DNA of 64,000 nt from Taxillus chinensis (GCA_023512835.1 CM042091.1:48189284-48253283); one strand, 5' to 3'. Shown: positions 1 through 11,539, numbered from the stretch's first letter. The notes: a model not told the origin generated them from the sequence alone. Numbers and translations are program-made.

Positions 1-495
1 AATGTTTTTGTTTGAAAGCCAAGAAGCCCAAGTGTTTGAAAAAATGTTTTTGTTTGAAAGCCAAAAAAGGTTTAAAAAAAAAACCAAGTGTTTGAAAAAA
101 AATTTCGTCTTTTTTTCTTTTTTTTAATTCAAAAGGCTTTTTTTAAATGATTTTTTTATGTTTAATTGAAAGGAAGGTTTTTTTTAAACAGTTTTTTTTT
201 TTTTTGTAAATCTGGAAAACATTGTTTTTTTTTTTTGAAAGAATTTTTTTTTTAATCTTTGAAAATCAGGAAAACTCTTTTGTGTTTTGTTTCTTTTTTT
301 TTGGAACTCTTTTTATAAGAGAGTTTTTTTTTTTGAAAACTAACAAGTAAATATGCAAATGTGTGTTGCATGTGATTATGTCATCCAAAAAAAAAAGTAA
401 AAAAAGTAAAAAAAAAAGTTTAAAAAAAAAACTCACACTCTTTTTTTTCTCTCTTTTTTTTTGTTGATTTTTTTTATCTCTCTTTTCTTTTCTTT

Positions 496-520
496 TCTCT
501 CTCTCTCTCTCTCTCTCTCT
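496..520. repeat. (CT)n microsatellite beside a T-rich tract
   Basis: About a dozen CT dinucleotides lie at the edge of a 500-bp T/A-homopolymer-rich stretch. The same kind of A/T-rich tract occurs near the 3' end of the other family T LTR (48600-49130). Confidence 0.9.
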
Positions 521-962
521 TACTATATATTTGACTTACAAATTACAACATGTAAGAGACACATATTTACACTAGTAATGGCCAATTCTAACATTTTCCT
601 ATGGCCCCAAAAGAAATAAAATAAAATAAAATACAGAAACAAAATACATACACTGAACAGAGCCAAATATATAAATGAATGGAGACCTGTTAACGCCAAT
701 GGAAAACCCGAGAGAGGGACGTCTCGATCCAGGCAAGAGAAATAAACAAAAACAACAAGGGCAACAAACCAAAGAAGTAAACCAACAAGGGAAGATGGAG
801 ACAATATTTTAAGAGAACCACTAAGTATGCAAGGCCAATAACCGGATAATGGGCAAACTAGACCAATGATCAAGAGATATGACCAATTAACAAAACCGGA
901 AACTACCTGGAGACCCCTATCTATAAAAAACAGAACCTACACATGCACACCGAATACACTTG

Positions 963-1170
963 TTTCACAAAAATAGATGCTTAGAACCACAAAACCCCCC
1001 ATCTTTAAAAACCAGAATCAAACAGGCACACAAAATGCATTTGTTTCACAAAAATGGATGTCCAGAATTACAAAATCCCCATCTTTAAAAAACCAGAATC
1101 AAACAGGCACACAGAATGCATTTGTTTCACAAAAATAGACGTCCAGAATCACAAAACCACCATTTTCAAA
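963..1170. repeat. 81-bp tandem repeat inside the family T LTR
   Basis: Units begin at 963, 1044 and 1125 with TTTCACAAAAAT and share CATCTTTAAAAA and CAGAATCAAACAGGCACAC. The third unit is partial, and a degenerate half unit precedes the array at about 918. The array lies in the transcribed leader part of the LTR. Confidence 0.85.
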
Positions 1171-1301
1171 CGCCATACCCAGAACGATATGTTAGCAACA
1201 TGAGAAACATTTTTCGGCTAGATCTGTTTGCCCATTTTCACACCAGAATACCTCACACAGTCATGCCCAAAACATAACGCAACAAAAGAAATATGAAAAT
1301 A

Positions 1302-1335
<34 letters not shown>
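1302..1335. repeat. (AAT)n microsatellite
   Basis: About eleven uninterrupted AAT/ATA units lie within the family T LTR leader. Confidence 0.9.
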
Positions 1336-1336
<1 letters not shown>

Positions 1337-1964
1337 ATACCCAATATCTAGTTTGATGCAGATAACATAAACGAAAAGTGATATTTGAAGAGAAAAGAAG
1401 GAACCGACTGAGTAAAAGAAAAGTGGACAAACACAACTCAAGCATAATCGACAACATACGTACATAGGAACAACACACGGACACAACAGAGAAAATCATT
1501 AACCATGGAGGCTAATAGACCAAGAACAGAACGCAACACACAGGGAAAAATAAATATCAGAAAATAAGACAGAATGGATGACCAAGAACCGACCACTTTT
1601 AAAGGAAAGTTTCTTTCGTCCTCAAACAAGCCCCGTTAATGACCTGGGCATCTTCCTCTTCACTGGACGGCTAACGTGGGATGCTAGATTGTCTTCGCAG
1701 AGGCTGTTTGGAGCCGTGCGATGGGTCGGACGACGGTGGTGGTGGAGGGCCTTGCACCGGATTCTGGGAAAGAGAGCTAGTGATTCGTCGCGGGGGTGAT
1801 GCGTCGTGGGGGCTGTGCTCCTCAATGGCCTGCAGAGTGGTGTCCGGCCAAGGGGAGTGAGGGCTCTCTTGGGTTTGGCGGAGGAGGAGGAAGAAGAGGG
1901 GTATTTTTTTTTGAATTTTCGTTGGATGAGGGAGAGCCCATGCGCAAGATCTGTTTTTGGGGGT

Positions 1965-1972
1965 CTTAAATA
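1965..1972 (-). promoter_or_regulatory. Putative LTR TATA box (TATTTAAG)
   Basis: On the minus strand TATTTAAG follows an AACCCTACAACTC stretch, about 1.08 kb from the LTR start. The other family T copies have TATATAAT at 14419 and TATTTAAG at 58979, at nearly the same distance from their starts, which supports its being the LTR promoter. Confidence 0.55.
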
Positions 1973-3048
1973 GAAGAGAGTTGTAGGGTTTTGGAGTTAA
2001 TTTGGGGCGGCGAGGAGGAGGTTCGGCATGGCCACCGGTGCGGCTCGGGTGGGGCGGCTTGGTTCGGATCGGCATGGGCACGGTGTGGGCAAGCTTGGTG
2101 CGGATTGGCCGGGTGTGGGTGGTGGCCTTCTGGCGCTGTGGCCGGGCGTGGGATGATGGCCTGGCATGGTGGTCCACGGAAGCCGTGGTGGGGAGGAGAT
2201 GTAGCGTGCGTGGGAGAGAGAGAGGGAGAGGAAGAAGACGAAATGGCTAGTGGGAAGGGATAAGGATGACACGTTTGGCTATAATTTTTTTTATTTTCTT
2301 TTTCTTTTTTTTTTGTTTTTTGTTTTGTTTTTGTTTTTGTTGTTTTTCTTTCTTTCTTTCCTCTTTTTTTTTTGTTTTTTTTAACCAGTCACATTGTGAC
2401 ACGTGGTGAGACATGCGAAAAAACTCAAGAAAAATGAAAATGATTTTTGTTTTTGAGTTTTTAACTGGTGTCCTTCGGTTTTTGAGATCGACAGGGCAAA
2501 CCGAATTTCAAATGTCTCGAAAAAATTATTTTTGGACTTGGGCCATCATGACGAGCGACCCCGTGTCAACTTTATTTGAAAATGATCTCATTTTTACTGC
2601 AAGTCGATGTTATTTATTACCAAAAAATGATTTATTTATTTTTATTGAAAAGGCCCAGGAGCGAATATATACAATATGTATGTCAAAATTTTCAGAACGA
2701 CGAGTAAAATAGGAAAATGAGGTTTGTGACCTGATCCAGAGTTCCGTATAGAAGGTCAATACCGTTTGGACCCCCTACTGGTGGCCCAAACACTGTTTTG
2801 ACCACATCTTCTTCGTTTGACCTCAGAATTGAGCGCGGTTGATGGCGTTGATCCTCGAATTTGATTTTCTATCACCTTAGACTGACTCTTTGGAATTTGG
2901 AGGCCTTTCGAATAATTTCTTGAAATCGATCACTTACGGTTCAGCGATTACGATTCTGTCGTTCTGTAAAATTTCCACAAACCGAGATGACATAGAAGAA
3001 AATGAGTTTGATAACATATGTCCAACCCGGACAAATTAGGGTCCAACA

Positions 3049-3717
3049 CGCACCAACTGTCCAATTCAAATTCGTATAAAACTTGATATTTTTGCCATAA
3101 TTTCTTCAAGTGTAGTCAAGTATGTTATTCTACAAATTTCATCCTCTATCATTCAGTGCTTGCCTTTGGGCATTTTAATGTATACCAAAGAAGTCCTTAA
3201 TTGTGCCAAGTATAGTTTGTGATCTAACCTGGTTAAAATGGGATTCAACACGTCATCCTCAAAAACACCGACACATATAACTTTTCTTGTAGTGTTTTTT
3301 AATGATGTTTTTAAAAAATGTGTTATCTAAACTTTTAATGATGTTTTTCAAGAAGTGTCATCATATAATTACAATAATGATGCTATTGGAAAAGCATCAT
3401 CGTATAAAACTTAATTATTTCGCTACTTTTTAACTTTACATTAGATTTTTATGCCATGTTTTTAACTTTGCGACCTATTTGCGCATCCAACCCAAAACCA
3501 AATCATTAATCTCTTTCTTGATCCTTATCTTTTTGGACCATCAAGATCTACTGCAGGGCATTTAACCTATCCCTCCTCGTTCCTCTAGCTAGGGTCGTCT
3601 CCCTCTCCCTCTCCCTCGAGAACTAGGACTTTGATAGCTCTAGTTTAGATTGTTGGATTTGATAAACAAGACAAGAAAATAGAGAGTTAGAGACACGAGA
3701 CAACAATGGGTTTTCAA
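3049..3717. other. Spacer without recognisable gene
   Basis: No convincing ORF. It contains a possible CACTA-type terminus at 3281-3294 followed by repeated AATGATGTTTTT motifs (3300-3360), and a C/T-rich stretch at 3560-3620. Confidence 0.6.
3281..3294 (+). mobile_element. Possible CACTA (En/Spm) transposon terminus
   Basis: CTTTTCTTGTAGTG is the reverse complement of the canonical plant CACTA terminus CACTACAAGAAAAG. Subterminal-like repeats (AATGATGTTTTT, twice) lie on the right side, which is the wrong side for a simple right-hand end, and no partner terminus was found. It could be a remnant of two ends or chance. Confidence 0.3.
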
Positions 3718-4166
3718 AAACTAAAGTGGCTAATAGGACATTGGGTAATCTACTTAGGAGCATATACAAAGAGAAACTAAAGCAATTGGATCAAGATCGG
3801 GATTTGACAAAGGATGAGTATGCTTACAACTACTCTGTTCATCGCATAATTAGGATGGTGCCTTTTTTAGTGGTTTATATGAAGCCACCACAATATGTTT
3901 TAGATATAGCATCATTACCTACTGGCAAGGAAGGTAATGTGATTGCTACGCATATAGTTGTGCAGTATCAGAATATAGTTATGAAAGTTCGAGGAAATAT
4001 TAAGCAGGATAATATGAAGTATAAAGTGATTGTTAATCCTCACTAGTGTTAGAAGTTGTTTAACATGGGTAACTAGGTGATGATGTTTTTGCAAAAGGAG
4101 AGGTTTTCTATTGACAAATGTAATAAATTGCAACAGAAGAAATATGGTCCGTATAAAATTGTACAC
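3718..4166 (+). pseudogene. Decayed Ty3/gypsy integrase C-terminal fragment
   Basis: The frame from 3726 gives NRTLGNLLRSI, then DEYAYNYSVHRI and GMVPFLVVY-like blocks, which match the end of the integrase core of plant gypsy elements (NRTLGNLLR, EFAYNNSVHR, SPFEVVYG in the family, from memory). After a stop at about 4045 the same frame continues with FLQKERFSIDKCNKLQQKKY and GPYKI, the GPF/Y motif that follows the core. Nothing upstream resembles the integrase catalytic centre, RT or gag, and no LTR flanks it. It is therefore an isolated pol fragment, probably very old or captured. Confidence 0.75.
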
Positions 4167-4169
4167 TTT

Positions 4170-5300
4170 ACTTTTTTTTATTAGTTTTAATAGTGTAAGA
4201 TATCTTATTAATTAAGAGTTTTCATTTAATCTTATTTGAGATTATAAATTGGCTTTTAAGACATAAATTTCATTTTTATCAACTTATTAATTGCTTTATT
4301 TATTTATTTATGATTTTACTTGAATTAACAATGTATTTATGAGATTTGATCATTTTTATCCGTACTCATATGTGTCCTTAACATACCTACCTTCAAGCAA
4401 GGATGGATCCAGAAAGTTCAGTTAGGAGGAGTCGAGATACAAAGTATGCAATTTACGTTTATAAATTATTATCTAAAACTACAATTAGTATGGCCGGTTT
4501 CGAAATTTGGGGGATCCAAGGTGATTATTAAATTGGGAGCTCTTACGTAAATACAAATATTAGATACAATAATATTTGTATCTACATATTAAACAGTTAA
4601 TTTTAATTTTTATTATTATTTTACTATAATTATAGTAACAATATAACATTTTAAATATATATTATTATCAAAATTATAAATTAATTTTTAATTCTTTGCT
4701 ACCATCGGAGGTTAGGCCAAGATGATCTGAGGCCTGAAAGCCCTAATTTTAATATAATTTTTGGGGGCTCAAGACTTAGGCCTCACTTACTAGCACTAGC
4801 ATTTAATTATACTGTTAAAATTTAAATAGTACTAATTTTTGGCGATTAGTACCATTTAATTTAAAATTAATAACATAAAAGCATAAAAAACTAATCATCA
4901 AATTATATTATAATTGAATTTGATAATTTTTTAAAATCATATAATTTATTTACCACTTAGCAATATATTTATTACAAATAATAAATTATATTATTAATTA
5001 ATTTTAATTATATATTATATATTATATATATAATTAAAGTTAACCCTAAATCCGTCCCCGCCGCTTGAAGGATGGACTCATTTGAAGCTAACAACTAAAT
5101 CCTTTCTTTTTATGGTACTCGACCATTGTTCATTAGAAATATACCATTTTATTTTATTGCTTGAGAGAGCTTTAAAGTTTGTGTTGGAGGGAAAAGAGAG
5201 ATAACCTAAGGCATATGAAAATTTGAATTTACAGTTAACATAAAATGGCGAGGTCTCTTTGGCCACCCATAATTAGCGTCATACAGAAATAGATCTTCAC
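4170..5300. other. AT-rich spacer
   Basis: Very AT-rich (4550-5040 in particular) with no supported ORF. Near its edges are GGATGGATCCAG (about 4403) and a CCGTCCCCG stretch (about 5054), a pairing that could be worn ends of an old element, but no clean terminal repeat or target duplication was found. Confidence 0.5.
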
Positions 5301-5568
5301 ACTGACTTGACACACGAATCATCAACACCACGACGTGCATGCGCCCTTTGGCTTTTCACGCACCCCGGCCCTTTATTCATTAGACCACGCTTCGCGATGA
5401 TATTGAAGAGAAGAAAAGAGACATTATTTATCACCACCGTACACGAACTCAACATAACCCTACGTACGTACACTTACCAAACCCCACCAAACTTCACACA
5501 CGTGCCCGCGACTCCCTATCAGACCCTTATTCTGAAGGCTCATCGCAGCAGGCTACAACTTGTATTTC

Positions 5569-5853
5569 TCAACCCACGACACTGCGGGAAGTGCTCAGGC
5601 GACAAACTGGCGAGCGGACTCCAGCAGGTGACATGATTCTCTGGGCCATCGTTGAATTAGGTTTGTAGGACGAGGTTGTCGCGTAGTCGGAGAGGAGGAG
5701 TTGAATATCCGGTGCTTGGAAACGACCGGAGTCTCCCGGAAGTCTCACGTAGGAGGCGGAGGGAGAGTCGGCAAGCCATGATCCGACGTGGCCGTCCCTT
5801 CCATTCTTGTATTGGACGATGGCTTTGTACACCAGAGGAATCAGTCCTTCCAT
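5569..5853 (-). CDS. Small plant-specific protein of unknown function, 94 residues
   Basis: Intact ORF starting MEGLIPLVYKAIVQYKNG, with a central block SWLADSPSASYVRLPGDSGR and an S/R-rich tail (LSTSRSVVG). From memory, a small plant family shares the MEGLIP..Y+AI N-terminus and the SPSASYxRLPGDSGRF block; no molecular function is known to me. No signal peptide or membrane segment is evident. The start is the ATG that opens the conserved MEGLIP block. About 150 bp upstream on the minus strand is a TATA-like TTATAATA, and between them lies a (GA)n/(TC)n tract, a common plant 5' UTR feature. It is single-exon as read here. It is the best candidate for a genuine host gene in the window; neighbours on both sides are spacer. 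Confidence 0.75.
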   Translation of the reverse strand: MEGLIPLVYKAIVQYKNGRDGHVGSWLADSPSASYVRLPGDSGRFQAPDIQLLLSDYATTSSYKPNSTMAQRIMSPAGVRSPVCRLSTSRSVVG

Positions 5854-5895
5854 AGATAACGCCTTTCTGTTTCTTCTAGCTAGCGTGAGAGCGAG

Positions 5896-5898
<3 letters not shown>

Positions 5899-5942
<44 letters not shown>
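5899..5942. repeat. (GA)n microsatellite, in the 5' leader of the small gene
   Basis: About 22 GA units, which read as TC on the transcribed (minus) strand. They lie roughly 45 bp upstream of the start codon of the 94-residue gene. Confidence 0.9.
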
Positions 5943-5946
<4 letters not shown>

Positions 5947-6002
5947 GTGTTATGTAATGTAATATCCAATTTGGTGGTTGATGGAGAAGAGTGGGTTGGT
6001 TT

Positions 6003-6010
6003 ATTATAAG
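6003..6010 (-). promoter_or_regulatory. Putative TATA box of the 94-residue gene
   Basis: On the minus strand TTATAATAAA lies about 150 bp upstream of the ATG at 5853, followed by a pyrimidine-rich leader. Spacing and composition fit a plant core promoter. Confidence 0.45.
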
Positions 6011-6099
6011 AGAGATCTGTGTAGACGTGGCGTAATCATAATGGGATAGGATGAGAAAGGAAAGATTTGGAAGCCAAGCCGCTGGAATGATGGAGAGAG

Positions 6100-7935
6100 A
6101 GAACGATAATTATTATAAATTACTATATATTTATGCATGAAAGCTCTGTCTCAACTATAAATCCATTTACATAACTCCTTCACATATACACCTCTCAAAA
6201 TCTCATTGTTATTGGTTTTTTATTCTTTGGGAGTTGAATTTGGAAATAATTTTACCTAACACTCGTTTTTTTTATGATTATTATATTATGTTAAGCGACG
6301 AAAAAAACATGCACATTTTTGGAGTTCTGAAATTGTGGCGTGTTTTGCTGTACATTGATTTAGTTGTTAATTTGTGTTTGCTGCTATATATTGCAGATTA
6401 ATTTTAAAAATTTAAAATGTGTTTCAAGAGCTTAAATAGTAGTAGAAGTGTGTGAAGCACGCACACGTATCTTGAATTCTTGATATGTATGATCAACATC
6501 TCTGACGATGTTCTAACTCAACTGCAACCAATAAAAAAAAAAATCTTTTTTCTAAAAAAAAAACAAATTAAAAATCATGTTCCGTCAGACACTCGATTTT
6601 GGGACACGTGGCACCATTCACCGCGCCTTCGGGGACATCCTAGGCCAGCTAAGCCCACCAAGGCACCAACAGCATTTTACATTCGATTTTGTTTTTCTTA
6701 CAAATTAAATAAGCGACCGTCCAAAAAAAAAAAAAAACGTAGCAAGAACAGTTCGCTAATTTAATGGACAAGCAAACAGAACTTTGCAAAATGGAGAACT
6801 TTGGAACCCCGCCTTTTTTTTCACTTGTTTTTATAAACTTTGCAAAATGCAAAAAAGTTTGCAAAACTATTAAGGCAAATATTAATGAATTAATTTGTAA
6901 AATTAATCCGTTTATAATGGTGTGCTTAATTTGCTTTTGTTTTAAGAGAAAGTTTTTATTAAGATCGTTGATTAAAACCAATAAAATATTGTTATGTATG
7001 TATGTATGTATGTAACGCATAACCGATAACAAGAACTCAATTGGCTGCATCATCGTTGCACGATCGAACGGCCATCATCATCGCAAGCTGTCAACCCCGG
7101 CTCCATCCTTTTAAATTCCAAATGAGGTTTCAGATTTTCAAATGCCAAATTGATGGTTTCCAATACCTGCGTTAAATTGGGACTTGTTGGGTAAAGAAAT
7201 GGAAAGCAGAGGTAGGTGTAACAATGAATAATTTTCATTTAGTGTTCATTTTCACGAACCCATTTGAGGGGGCTCTACTCTACATATCGAATTGCTTCCC
7301 TGCGATTCATATATCCCTTTTCATTTTTGGATTTAGTACTATATATAATTTACAGTTATATACTCTTAAAAAAAGGTATAAGATTTATAAAATAGTGCTT
7401 AAGTTATTGCCTAAAACATAACAAATGTAAGGCTTTGTTCTCCCTCCCGTGATTGAAAAGCCTCGTTGAAGTTGATTTACAATAACTCTGTGAACGACTT
7501 CTTGTCATATTGCATTTAAAATGGTCCCCTTTCCACTAATTGCTTTCTGTACACGTTGAAACGCCATTGACAAAAACAAGTAGCCACGAAGCCAAGGAAC
7601 TGCATAACATACTTCAAGGCTAATTCTCACTGCGGAACTCAAAAAAGAGCCTTACGGCACTATTTAAGTACCTCAGGCGTCCTCTTGAGACGTCATGGCG
7701 GCAGATAGTGGACAAGGTGTTCCTTTGGACTACCGACAATCATTTTGTTTTAGTTCTTCTTTTTTTTTTTTTTTAAATTTTTTTTTCGTAAAATATAATA
7801 GTTGTTTTAAGTTAAAAGAATAAAAAACTTTTTATTTGTAGTAATATTTAAAATTTAAAAAATTATTTAATTTTTTATTGTTCTTTACTTGAAAACGGTT
7901 ATTATAAATAAAAACATAGAAAAGTGCCCATACCT
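6100..7935. other. Spacer without a supported gene
   Basis: Mixed AT-rich sequence. It holds a short (TATG)n run at about 6994-7013, a GC-richer patch at 6590-6670 and A/T homopolymers. A 62-residue minus-strand ORF at 7050-7238 (LTQVLETINLAFENLKPHLE) has protein-like composition but no recognised family, no clear start context and no flanking exons. It is left unannotated. Confidence 0.5.
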
Positions 7936-8177
7936 TAGGGATGGCAACGAGGCGGGTCGGGGTGCCTGGTACGCTGCGACCGAACCCGGGTCAAAAATTT
8001 TTATTACGACCCGACCCAACCCGACCCGGGGGTTTGTGCAGTTCAGGGCGGGTCATAATTTTTTACCTTAAAATTATTCAAAAATCCCAGGTCAGGGAAG
8101 ACCCGGGCCCAACCCGATGGTTAGTCGGGACGGGTTATTTTGGGTCGGGGCGGAGCGGGGCGATTTTGCCATCCCTA
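7936..8177. mobile_element. hAT-like MITE, GC-rich, 242 bp
   Basis: Perfect 12-bp terminal inverted repeats, TAGGGATGGCAA at 7936 and TTGCCATCCCTA ending at 8177. Each side is flanked by an 8-bp direct repeat, CCATACCT (7928-7935) and CTACACCT (8178-8185), differing at two positions by transitions. An 8-bp duplication and a CAGGG/TAGGG terminus are typical of the hAT superfamily. The interior is unusually GC-rich with repeated CCCGACCC/GGGTCGGG strings that would fold into a hairpin, and it encodes nothing. Its composition contrasts sharply with the AT-rich surroundings. Confidence 0.8.
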
Positions 8178-9148
8178 CTACACCTACAAGAAACTATGGG
8201 CTGTCATAAATATTTTTAATTATTTTTCTTAATTTTACATATTTAAATTATTTTTTATTTTTTATACAAATATATATCATAATAGATTTTATTAATCACT
8301 TTCTCTATCATTAAAATAATATTTTATATTATTTTTATTTAATAATTAATACTTTTTATAATTTAATATAAAATAAAAGTAAAAGTTACGAGAAACATAG
8401 AAATGAGAGAAAATATTTATATACAATTTAATAATTATATGAAAAAATTACTTTCTAATACATTAAAAAATATTATATAAACCTTACAGAAAATATTAAA
8501 TATAAGACTTTTATTGTGAGAATAATTTTATATTTTTTTTAAAATCATAATAAAGATAAACATACTTCTATAAAAATTTGTTACTATTACTCTAATTAAT
8601 TCTCTTCCCTCTTCAAAGTTTGCTCTATTTCTTTAATATTATTTACCTTTCTTTAAAAATTTTAAAAAAAACTACCACTACACGCTATATACCATAAAAA
8701 AAATTAAAAAAACACAATCCAAATTGCCTATTGAAAGTTTTCGCAATGTTATCCTTGAGCGACATTGGAATGTTTACTTAAGTGCAATGAAAGTTATATT
8801 AGATGTGGGGACATTTATTAGTGATCCATGGAGTCAACATTTATGCTTTTAAATTGTAGAAATTTCTAATAGTTTATTGACTCAATTTTATCTAAAATTC
8901 ATCTTATTTTCAAGAGTAGCTCTCATTTTATAATCAGTTTATTTTAAAATTTATGTAAAAGAGGAAGAAAAAGAAAGAAGAGTTTGACTTTAAGTTTTGC
9001 AGGATTTGTAGGGATTTGATTCTGTATTTTGTTTTGTTGAAAAGTGAAACTGAGAATAAAAATTTGAAACTAAAATTGAGAGTTCATTTGAGGAAAAGCC
9101 CAAATATTTGGCTCAACCCAATGTTAGGCCCAGTTTGTCCCATCCCCC
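8178..9148. other. AT-rich spacer
   Basis: 8220-8720 is extremely AT-rich with no ORF. 8720-9148 is less biased and forms the left flank of the copia insertion. Nothing recognisable. Confidence 0.6.
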
Positions 9149-9400
9149 TGTTAGGATTCAATAACGCACACACAAGCAATTGCAAGAGAAGAAAAGAAAG
9201 AACAAGCAAATCAAAGAGACACCAAAGATTTATGTGGTTCGGTCAGAAAAGACCTACTCCACGGTCACACTAAGTTTTCACTATCACCAACCAAAAAACA
9301 ACAACTAGGGTTTACAACATTACATGAGTATATATAGAGTTGCAGAAAAATGAGCCAAAATTACATAATCAACTAGGCCCATCAGACTCCACACCCAACA
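9149..9400 (-). repeat. Copia 3' LTR
   Basis: On the minus strand it begins TGTTGGGTG and ends CCTAACA, so it has TG...CA termini. It is nearly identical to 12318-12569. A TATA-like TATATATA lies at about 9331-9338. The adjacent purine tract at 9401 marks this as the 3' copy. Confidence 0.92.
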
Positions 9401-9416
9401 ATCTCCCACTTGGAGG
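9401..9416 (-). other. Copia polypurine tract
   Basis: On the minus strand CCAAGTGGGAGAT sits directly before the LTR TGTTGGG, a typical copia plus-strand primer site. Confidence 0.85.
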
Positions 9417-9559
9417 CCGATCATGCAACCGCACTCCAACCAAGTAAATCCGGTAAAACCCCAAAACCGTAATAACTTCTGTCTAGTGTGGTGTCTGGCC
9501 TACAATTAACCATAAAGACCAGTGAAGTTGTGCAAAGCTTTAACTTCTCAAGTAGTGAC

Positions 9560-10931
9560 CACCTTCGTCAACATATTTGCAGGATTCATCGAACCAGGAG
9601 ATCTTTTTCAAGGATAAAATACCATCACCGATTAGGTCTCTAATGAAGTGGTATCTTCTCTGGATGTGCTTTGTTCTTGAATGGAACACTAGATCTTTTT
9701 CAAGATGAATGGCACCTGGTTGTCACTATAAAGACTACTATCATGTTGTTTCTTGTCCAACTCCTCCATGAAGTCCTTCAACCAAATCATTTCTTTATCG
9801 GCTTCGAGATATAGCTATATACTAAGCCTCGTGGTTGAAAGGGCAACACTTTTTTGAAGTCAAGACATCCAACTAACTCTTGTGTCACCCACTATGAAAA
9901 TAAACCTTGTAGTACTCTTTTTTGTATCCTGGACAACCTCCTAAGTCCGCATCGAGTGCCCTTCTAAAACAATATCATTCCTTTTGAAACATAATGTAGT
10001 TTTAGAAGTACCTTTCAAGTAACGTAGCAACCACTTAACGACTTCCCAATGCTACTTTCTAGGATTAGACATGAATCGCTCACAACTCCTATAACATAAG
10101 CAATGTCTGGTCCGATACATACCATTGCATACATTAAGCTACCAACAAACAAATGCATAAGGAACCTTATCCATTGTTGCTTTGTCCTCATCTGTCTTTG
10201 GTGATCGCTACTCTTTTGTCGATTCAAGCGAGCTACCAAAGGTGTACATCTAATCTTGGCCTCCTGCATACCGAATTTCTCTAACACTTTCCCAATATAC
10301 TTCTCTTCACTTTAAGTCCTTCCTGCTGATGTTCATGCCCAAGATCTGTTTTGCAAGACCCAAATCCTTTATTTCAAACTCTTTGGACAAGTTGTGTCTT
10401 TAATCCGTTGATTTCATCCATATTAGAACCTGCAACTAACATGTCATCAACATACTGCGATAATATAATATATGATGAACCAAAATCTTTTAAATAGCAA
10501 CACCGATCCATGGCACATTTCTTGTAACCATTTATACTCATAAAACTATCAAACTTCAAGTACCACTGTCATACAAACTCTTGGTCAATTTACGACCAAG
10601 TTCTCTCCACCAAGTTCTCCTTCCTCGCTATCCGGAAACCCCTCGGCCACACCATATAGATGTTCTCATCAAGGTTACCATGTAAGAAAGTTGTTTTAAC
10701 ATCTAGCTACTCTAAATGTAGATCCTCTACAGTCACAATGCTTAATATAAGTCTGATAGTAGTCATTTTAACTACAGGAGAGAAAATCTCATTATAGTCA
10801 ATGCCTCTTTTCTGTTGAAAGCCTTTGACCACTAACCTTGCTTTGTATCTCTTGCTTCTATCATTTTCTTCCTTGACCCTGAACACCCACTTGTTCTGCA
10901 ATGTACTCTTTCCTGTTTCCCAAATACACAA
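9560..10931 (-). pseudogene. Copia pol: reverse transcriptase and RNase H, broken
   Basis: RT begins with LQNKWVFRVKEENDRSKRYK, ARLVVKGF and IFSPVVKMTTIRLILSI (10707-10931). It continues in another frame through YKKCAMDRCCYL and the catalytic SQYVDDMLVAG (10374-10559; both aspartates of YVDD present). It then reaches the RNase H side with LEKFGMQEAK and GSLMYAMVCIGPDIAYVIGV (10015-10287). A weak NMLTKVVTT-like tail lies at about 9560. Several frameshifts and stops separate these blocks, so no intact enzyme can be made. Confidence 0.88.
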
Positions 10932-11425
10932 GGTTCACAAAAACCAACTTCTACCTCCTTCAACTCTAGAATTTTCCCCTTTGAGACTAACATCTTCATA
11001 CCTTTCTCAATCATGTGACTAAGTCTTTGATGTCATAAAGTCGAAGGGTGACCACCATTATCACTAACTGAATTTACCTCTACTGTATGTAATTCTGCCA
11101 TGTAAAGAGTTCCCTTCTTCCAACCACGAGCTATAACTAGATTTCCCTTTACTACCTTCCACTAACCATCTCCGAACATAACTCAGTATCCTTGAATATC
11201 CAACATACCCATGGAGATCAACATCCTCTTAAGTCCTGGAATGTATCTGACATCCTTCAGTGTCCAAATTGTCCCAGCAGAAGTTCTAAGGTTTAGATCT
11301 CTCATGCTTGTAATGTCTAAAGGTTCATTATATGTTAGATGAACTTTGCCAAAATTTCCAGTTCTGAAATTTTTCATAGCATCCTTAGAAGGAGAGGCAT
11401 GGAAGGATGCACCAGAATCCATGAT
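10930..11425 (-). pseudogene. Copia protease and GAG-pre-integrase; integrase core deleted
   Basis: The protease active site is visible as MDSGASFHASP with downstream KDVRYIPGLKRMLISMGML (11183-11422). The GAG-pre-integrase domain ends with VGFCEPCVFGKQERVHC (about 10900-10980). In a complete element about 900 bp of DDE integrase core would follow the CxxCxxGK motif, but here RT sequence follows within roughly 50 bp. The deletion is clean in position but leaves frames mismatched. A copy without integrase could only have moved with enzyme supplied in trans, or lost it after insertion. Confidence 0.82.
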
Positions 11426-11539
11426 CTAAGATTCAAACTTGTCCTCAACACAACAGATTAACGCATCATCAATATCTTGTTGTGTTACATTCATTATGTT
11501 GTCATATTTCTTTTGTCTAGGAACAGTAGGAGCAGTACA

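Larger units (their letters stand above)
1..3048 (-). mobile_element. Long LTR of a Tat-like Ty3/gypsy element (family T), truncated by the window edge
   Basis: Read on the minus strand, this stretch begins at 3048 with TGTTGGACCC, followed by a close match to the LTR starting at 13383 on the plus strand. Shared blocks include the GTTGGACAT motif just inside the terminus, a conserved block around 2820-2930 and a promoter region. It then runs through a leader rich in polypyrimidine and tandem repeats to the window edge. The full-length copy of this LTR in the window is about 3.76 kb, so roughly 0.7 kb should lie outside. No polypurine tract abuts 3049, so this is either a solo LTR or the 5' LTR of an element whose body lies to the left. 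ORFs inside it (for example proline/arginine-rich ones at 1670-2270) are judged not to be genes. Confidence 0.8.

Noticed and set aside
1670..2272. Proline/arginine/histidine-rich ORFs on both strands
   Set aside because: Overlapping ORFs in all frames reflect GC-rich leader sequence of an LTR; no conserved domain was recognised and the homologous LTR at 13383 does not keep the frames.
7050..7238. 62-residue minus-strand ORF with exon-like composition
   Set aside because: No recognised family, no promoter or splice context and no neighbouring exons; kept only as a note in the spacer entry.
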